The notes under the pieces were generated by a model. That model was not told where the DNA came from, did not search any database, and saw nothing but the letters and a program-made list of their open reading frames with translations. A stretch of DNA of 12,173 nt. It comes from Irineochytrium annulatum. Lineage: Eukaryota; Chytridiomycota; Chytridiomycetes; Chytridiales; Chytridiaceae. This document shows positions 8,301-12,173 of the stretch, one piece after another; position 1 is the first letter of the stretch, and each line of letters opens with the position of its first letter. The translations under genes were made by a program, and so were the position numbers. The stretch is from NCBI GenBank assembly GCA_027600665.1, contig JADGJL010000908.1, positions 1 to 12,173 of the forward strand. Reading direction: 5' to 3'.

Positions 8301-10731
8301 AACTTTGGTTTCGAAAGAAGGGTTTGATATTTCGCAGGCAGCAACAAAATCGAAGCTTGTCGAGATTCCAAGGGATGCAGGCGCAGCAGTCGTTGCTCAG
8401 TAGGTTGAACACAATTTACCTCTCTAATACGCTTGCAGGTTTGACAAATTAGATCCGCAGCTGCGACTGGTGCTGAAAGTCGCCGCCGTTGGAGGTATTA
8501 AATAAGTTGTGGAATTACGCTGACAGCATTGTAGGCCATTACTTTAATTTGGAAGAAGTCTGTCTTGTGCTGCGTCAGCTATCAGGGAGGAGCTATGATG
8601 TTGGCGAGATGGCGCAGCTTATTGAAATGCATGACACGTTCAACTTCGTGCGGACATTGAGTGACGATGATGAGGAATATGCCTTTGCGCATAATATCAT
8701 TCATAAAGGAATCCTTGTCAGCCTAATCCCCACGTGGGCCGAATCAGTTCACCTGTGTTACGCGAACTTTTACGAGAAGGCCGTTACGGCGGATGACTCT
8801 TATACAAGCGCGCTAATATATCACCTCATGAAAGTTCCCGACCCAACCTTACAAAGGAAAAAATATGATCTGATATATTCGGCATTTGAGAAAATGGCGC
8901 AAATGGGCCGAGTGGTTGAGGTAAGATCTTTATCATCAGAAGACGTTAACGGCGGGCAGGGGTTTCAATACCATGACATGCTTGCAACTGTGAGGGATGG
9001 CATAACTCCCGAGCCTTCGGCGCTCGTAAGCGAGCATGCAAATCTTGTCCCACTCTACCACCAGCTTTTGTACGTTTGCCCTCGATCAACTTCATCTAAC
9101 AAGCTTATCAGAGATCTTCCAAACGTTATGAAGCATTTCAAAGCATGTCTAGCAGTTCTTGGCTTCACCTTTCCGTCATATCAAACGGACAAGCTACGAT
9201 CTACCCTTCTGTACATAAAATGGGCGTCGCGGTTCACCAGATTGTTGCGCATCACGCCTGACAAACGTGCTGAGCTGAACAGGCGATTTTTGAAGAAGGA
9301 TTTCCCTTCTGCATTCAAGGGGAACGTCGGCGACGAGATGGCTTACGCTACATCGATTTTCAAGGATGTTTACAAGGCGCTCGAGTACCCGGTTATCGGT
9401 GCCGTCCAGCTGACGTCCCCGATTGACGTTGGACTTGTGTATCTCCTGAGCGCCTTTGTAACGTTCTTTAATTACCCTAAAAGCATGATTGCCCACGCAT
9501 CAGTCTCTGCTCGGGTAGCGTTGTGGTATTATCTGGAGGGGCATGAAAGGCACAGCTTTACGATCATGCGGCTAACGGACACCGACTTTCCGCCGCCGGA
9601 AGTATCCCAGCCTGACGTAAGTGCAGGTTGCAGGCTGTGAAAATTTCACGAAACTCATACTAGATCAATCTGTGCTCATTTGCTGGAATGTTCGCCGGGC
9701 TTTGGCTAATGGTACATATCTTGAAGCAACCGGCTTTTAATAATTTATCGCTTTGCATAGACTCAGTTAGAGTTCAAGCGGTCAATTAAATTCTATGAGT
9801 ACGGGATAGCCAGCGCCATACTGGTTGGAAAGGAAAGAATGGAGGTCGTTTCGACAACACGTCGTTATATAACCTATGTTTGGACCATAACGGGGAAAAT
9901 AGACCACATGAAAAAGGAGGTGGAGCGCTGGCTAACCCGTCTGACTGTTGACGACATTGGCGTCCACGGAGTGGCTCCATTGTACCTATATTTGATGTCG
10001 GCCGCAACGTTAGGTTATAGACTCAACGAGGCTCGCGAGCTTTACAGCGAGTGGGGAGATGGCATCTACGAGAAGGTAAAAATCGAAAAAGCTTCTCTGT
10101 TGTTAACTCTGCTTCTGTGCAGATTCTGCAGCATGACTTCACGATTGTAAAAGTATCGGTTTTAAGGCTTAAGACCGAATTGCTATTTATTCAAATTCAC
10201 ATGGACGAGGAAATCGAAAGATCAACCTGGTTAAATCAGGCTTCCAGATCTCTTGAAAGGTTTTTGGCAGTGATGATGCGAACGAATCACTTCATGGTCG
10301 GCAAGTTGTTAACAGTTGTCTGGTTTGAAATGATACCAATACTTCTGGACCTGCTGCTGGTTCTGTTAGCAGACAAGACGACCGACGTTATCAACTTGCA
10401 AAAGAAGTTGTTGGCGGAAATAGTGACGACGATACCCCAAGCCTTCACACCAGCGCGTGTGCACTTTCAAAAGGTCGCGAAGGCCTTCAACAGTGCTTTG
10501 ATGTCCACAAACACGAGAAAGCTTTGCTTGATATTGTATGCAGAGGTTCAAAATTACAGCAGAAACAAGTGGATGCCAGCATTCTATCGAAACCAGCTTG
10601 TAGCACGGATTATCAGAGCAAGGAAGGTTGCGGGCGAAAGCACTAGGCTCAATATTGAAGCAAATGTAGAAGCTCTCACGCAATTTTTTGTTGACACCAA
10701 TGCCGCATTGGAAGGAAAATTGTTGCAATAA
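5344..10731 (+). CDS. Soluble (ADCY10-like) adenylyl cyclase, 15 exons, 1577 aa
   Basis: Predicted cytosolic enzyme making cAMP from ATP. Exons: 5344-5473, 5532-5648, 5701-5749, 5796-6085, 6136-7020, 7068-7317, 7359-7713, 7754-8020, 8080-8399, 8439-8494, 8535-8920, 8960-9616, 9664-9711, 9761-10075, 10123-10731. All introns are GT-AG, 39-59 nt, and every junction keeps frame. Length is close to human ADCY10 (1610 aa). C1 domain, about residues 34-215: metal aspartates Asp41 (IIDISGYT) and Asp92 (VVKFAGDAV). C2, about 321-490: Lys373 and Thr438, matching the adenine-recognition pair, then Asn445 and Arg449 in CVNLAARIM for catalysis; C2 lacks the metal Asp pair, as in ADCY10, so one active site forms between the halves. 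Lys88 and Arg197 match the bicarbonate-site Lys95 and Arg176 of human sAC. An ATPase module follows: Walker A GISGSGKT (548-555) and Walker B VVLVLDDLQW (Asp748-Asp749). A Ser-rich insert lies at about 607-672. The remainder is helical, TPR-like and poorly conserved. No membrane segment or signal peptide is seen. The start ATG at 5344 is the first Met in the open frame; an upstream exon is possible. Least certain junctions: 7318-7358 (donor GTCTGA), 6086-6135 (donor GTTGAT), 8921-8959 and 9617-9760. Confidence 0.88.
8921..8959 (+). other. 39-nt in-frame intron candidate in the cyclase gene
   Basis: Starts GTAAGA after a complete GAG codon, has GTTAAC as a branch site, and ends GGGCAG. Its length is a multiple of three and no stop is present, so retention would add 13 residues (starting VRSLSSEDVNGG). 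I treat it as an intron because donor and branch are strong and 39-40 nt introns occur at three other places in this gene (8400-8438, 8495-8534, 7714-7753). Family conservation is weak here, so protein alignment would not settle it easily. Confidence 0.6.
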
Positions 10732-11083
10732 TTATCATGTAGATACCCCCAATATCCCTCTTATTATTTGTTTACTTGTTGACTTCGTCTTCGATGTAAG
10801 TATATAGAGTTCTTTGACAGACAAGATTGTATTTTGGCTCGATAGATGTAAATAGAGATACGGAGGTCACCAATACAGAACGCGAAAGGTTGTACGTATG
10901 CCACTTTCGCCCACGTACACAACAAGGTCATCTATTGTACGGGCGGGTTGTTGTTGAGAGAACGCAAAGGCAGAGGTCAAAGGAGATAGATCATGTGCGC
11001 CGAATAAGACAACCGTCCATGGCGACCCCCCGTCGACGTCCCCGTCCGCGCCGGACGCATAACCGTTTTATAAACCCCGTGCT
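10732..11083. other. Non-coding region between the cyclase stop and the next coding-like segment
   Basis: Begins with the AT-rich cyclase 3' UTR (ATTATTTGTTTAC around 10762) and becomes GC-rich after about 11010. A 90-codon plus-strand frame at 10827-11099 has an Arg-rich translation without recognisable features and is probably chance. No RNA gene or repeat was recognised. Confidence 0.4.
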
Positions 11084-12173
11084 CACGCCCGTCTCCTGAC
11101 CTCAATCTCCTTTATTTTCAACCCGTCCAGCTGCCTCCCGGACATGCTGTTCCTGATGTCCATTGTCTGTATCCGGCCCCTTCTCGTCGACGCTCTCGTC
11201 GCCCGGCTCCTCCTTTCCGAGTCCACTACAGCTGCGGCAACCTCCGCGAGCGCCCCGGTCTTTCGGCGCTTTGCGTGCGGCAAGCGGGTCCGTCGGCGTC
11301 GGCGGAAACATGCCAGGTCTGCGAAGCTTCGCGGTGGATATAGTGGCAGGCAGAGGGACGGCAACCCGGATCATCTTCGGGATGCTGCCCCGTCACGTTC
11401 TCGCTGTGCGAGGGCCCAATATACACGTCCGAGTTCTCGCACTCGTCCGAATGGATGCTTCTCCTGTCGTTGACCTTTATCGTCGCCTGACATGAGCACA
11501 TTAAGTCCGCTCAAACCGCTGACAACCTTCCTTTCGGCCTCTTGCGCGTTCTCCTCCTTCTTCTCCTTCTTCTGACCCGCCACAATATCCGCCTCAACGA
11601 GTTTAGAATCGCGTCCAGCACCTCCTTTTCCGCCGCCGGTGACGCCGAGCCAATGACAGCCCCTCTTAGATCATTACGGGGACGGCACGCGCGTCCATCC
11701 GAAAAATGACGGCGTCTCGGAGATAAGCGGCAGAGATACACATTGACGGTAAGAAAGGTGTCGGAGTCCGGCGAGAAGAAGGTGAGGTGTCCAAGTTGAG
11801 ACCGAGTTCGTAATGTGCTCTCCCCAGGTGGCCAACGACTTCTTCCATCAGCTTGAAAACCTTCAGCCGCTTCTCCTTCCGCTGCCCGCGAGATCCACGG
11901 CCGCGATCGTGTCCGAGGGTACGGAATTAGTGTCCGCCGTGGCCCATCATTGACTCTTCTCGTGTCGCGTCCGTCCTCACATCTCCACGTCGTGCAGGTC
12001 AGAGCAGAGCCCAAATCCTTCGCCTTCGGGCCCGCGCGAGGTGTCAGCGAGATCTCGGCCGCGTTGGCCAGAAATGGTTTTAGGCTCTCGTTTTGTGAGA
12101 GGTACCGCCGTTCTCAACCACCACGACTCGACTCCTCAATGCAGCTCCGTCCACGCCGGGCACCGGCCGCTTC
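11084..12173 (-). CDS. Unidentified coding-like region, probably one or two interrupted minus-strand genes
   Basis: No gene could be assembled or named. Protein-like segments on the minus strand change frame repeatedly. At the right edge one open frame (VVVVENGGTSHKTRA) is still open and cut by the window end; beside it another gives ESLKPFLANAAEISLTP. Around 11860 comes KVFKLMEEVVGHL, around 11770 FFSPDSDTFLTVNVYL, around 11570 the charged AGQKKEKKEENAQEAERKV, and at 11160-11084 MSGRQLDGLKIKEIEV ending in a stop at 11083-11085. The Lys/Glu-rich stretch on minus is more believable than its plus-strand reading, a Leu/Ser run from a CTT/CTC tract. The frame changes could reflect short introns like those of the neighbours, or decay. 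I could not match clean donor/acceptor pairs, and the true number of genes is unknown. Confidence 0.3.

Noticed and set aside
5344..10731. Interpretation of the cyclase locus as a frameshifted pseudogene or as several small genes
   Set aside because: All 14 interruptions can be removed by GT-AG introns with branch-like sites, giving one continuous frame with domains in family order and preserved catalytic residues.
1..12173. CRISPR array, bacterial operon, tRNA genes, transposon ends
   Set aside because: No regularly spaced direct repeats, no GGTTCRA-type tRNA B-box in a fold, no terminal inverted repeats or transposase motifs were seen; spliceosomal introns show the DNA is eukaryotic nuclear.

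Overview
The window looks like nuclear DNA of a fungus, most likely a zoosporic (chytrid-like) one. It has eukaryotic GT-AG introns, many only 39-63 nt long with CTAAC/CTAAT/TTAAC-like branch sites, and a GC-rich base composition. It carries a RACK1 gene with an intronic U24/snR24 snoRNA as in yeast, a Gts1/Ucp3-type ArfGAP, and a full soluble-type (ADCY10-like) adenylyl cyclase. That last architecture is not the Cyr1 type used by yeasts and moulds and, to my knowledge, is typical of early-diverging zoosporic fungi. Genus cannot be read from the window.

Layout. (1) 1-342: non-coding, AT-richer sequence downstream of the first gene. (2) 343-2692, minus: ArfGAP with two UBA domains and a very long Gln-rich tail carrying NPF/DPF motifs; three exons, the last intron being in frame and stop-free. 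(3) 2693-3296: about 600 bp between two divergent starts. (4) 3297-4949, plus: RACK1/Asc1/Cpc2, four exons, 313 aa; its 249-nt third intron contains a C/D snoRNA (about 4365-4450) that I recognise as U24/snR24. (5) 4950-5343: intergenic. (6) 5344-10731, plus: a 15-exon gene for a 1577-aa soluble adenylyl cyclase-like protein (two class III cyclase domains, P-loop ATPase module, long helical/TPR-like C-terminus). Every exon junction I placed keeps the frame. (7) 10732-11083: non-coding. (8) 11084-12173: minus-strand coding-like segments in several frames that I could not assemble or name.

The genes do not form an operon. They are independent eukaryotic units: a membrane-traffic regulator, a ribosome-bound signalling scaffold that also carries a box C/D rRNA-modification guide, and a probable bicarbonate/ATP-responsive cAMP source. 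The cyclase model and the snoRNA are the most useful results. A naive open-reading-frame view breaks the cyclase into about ten unrelated pieces.
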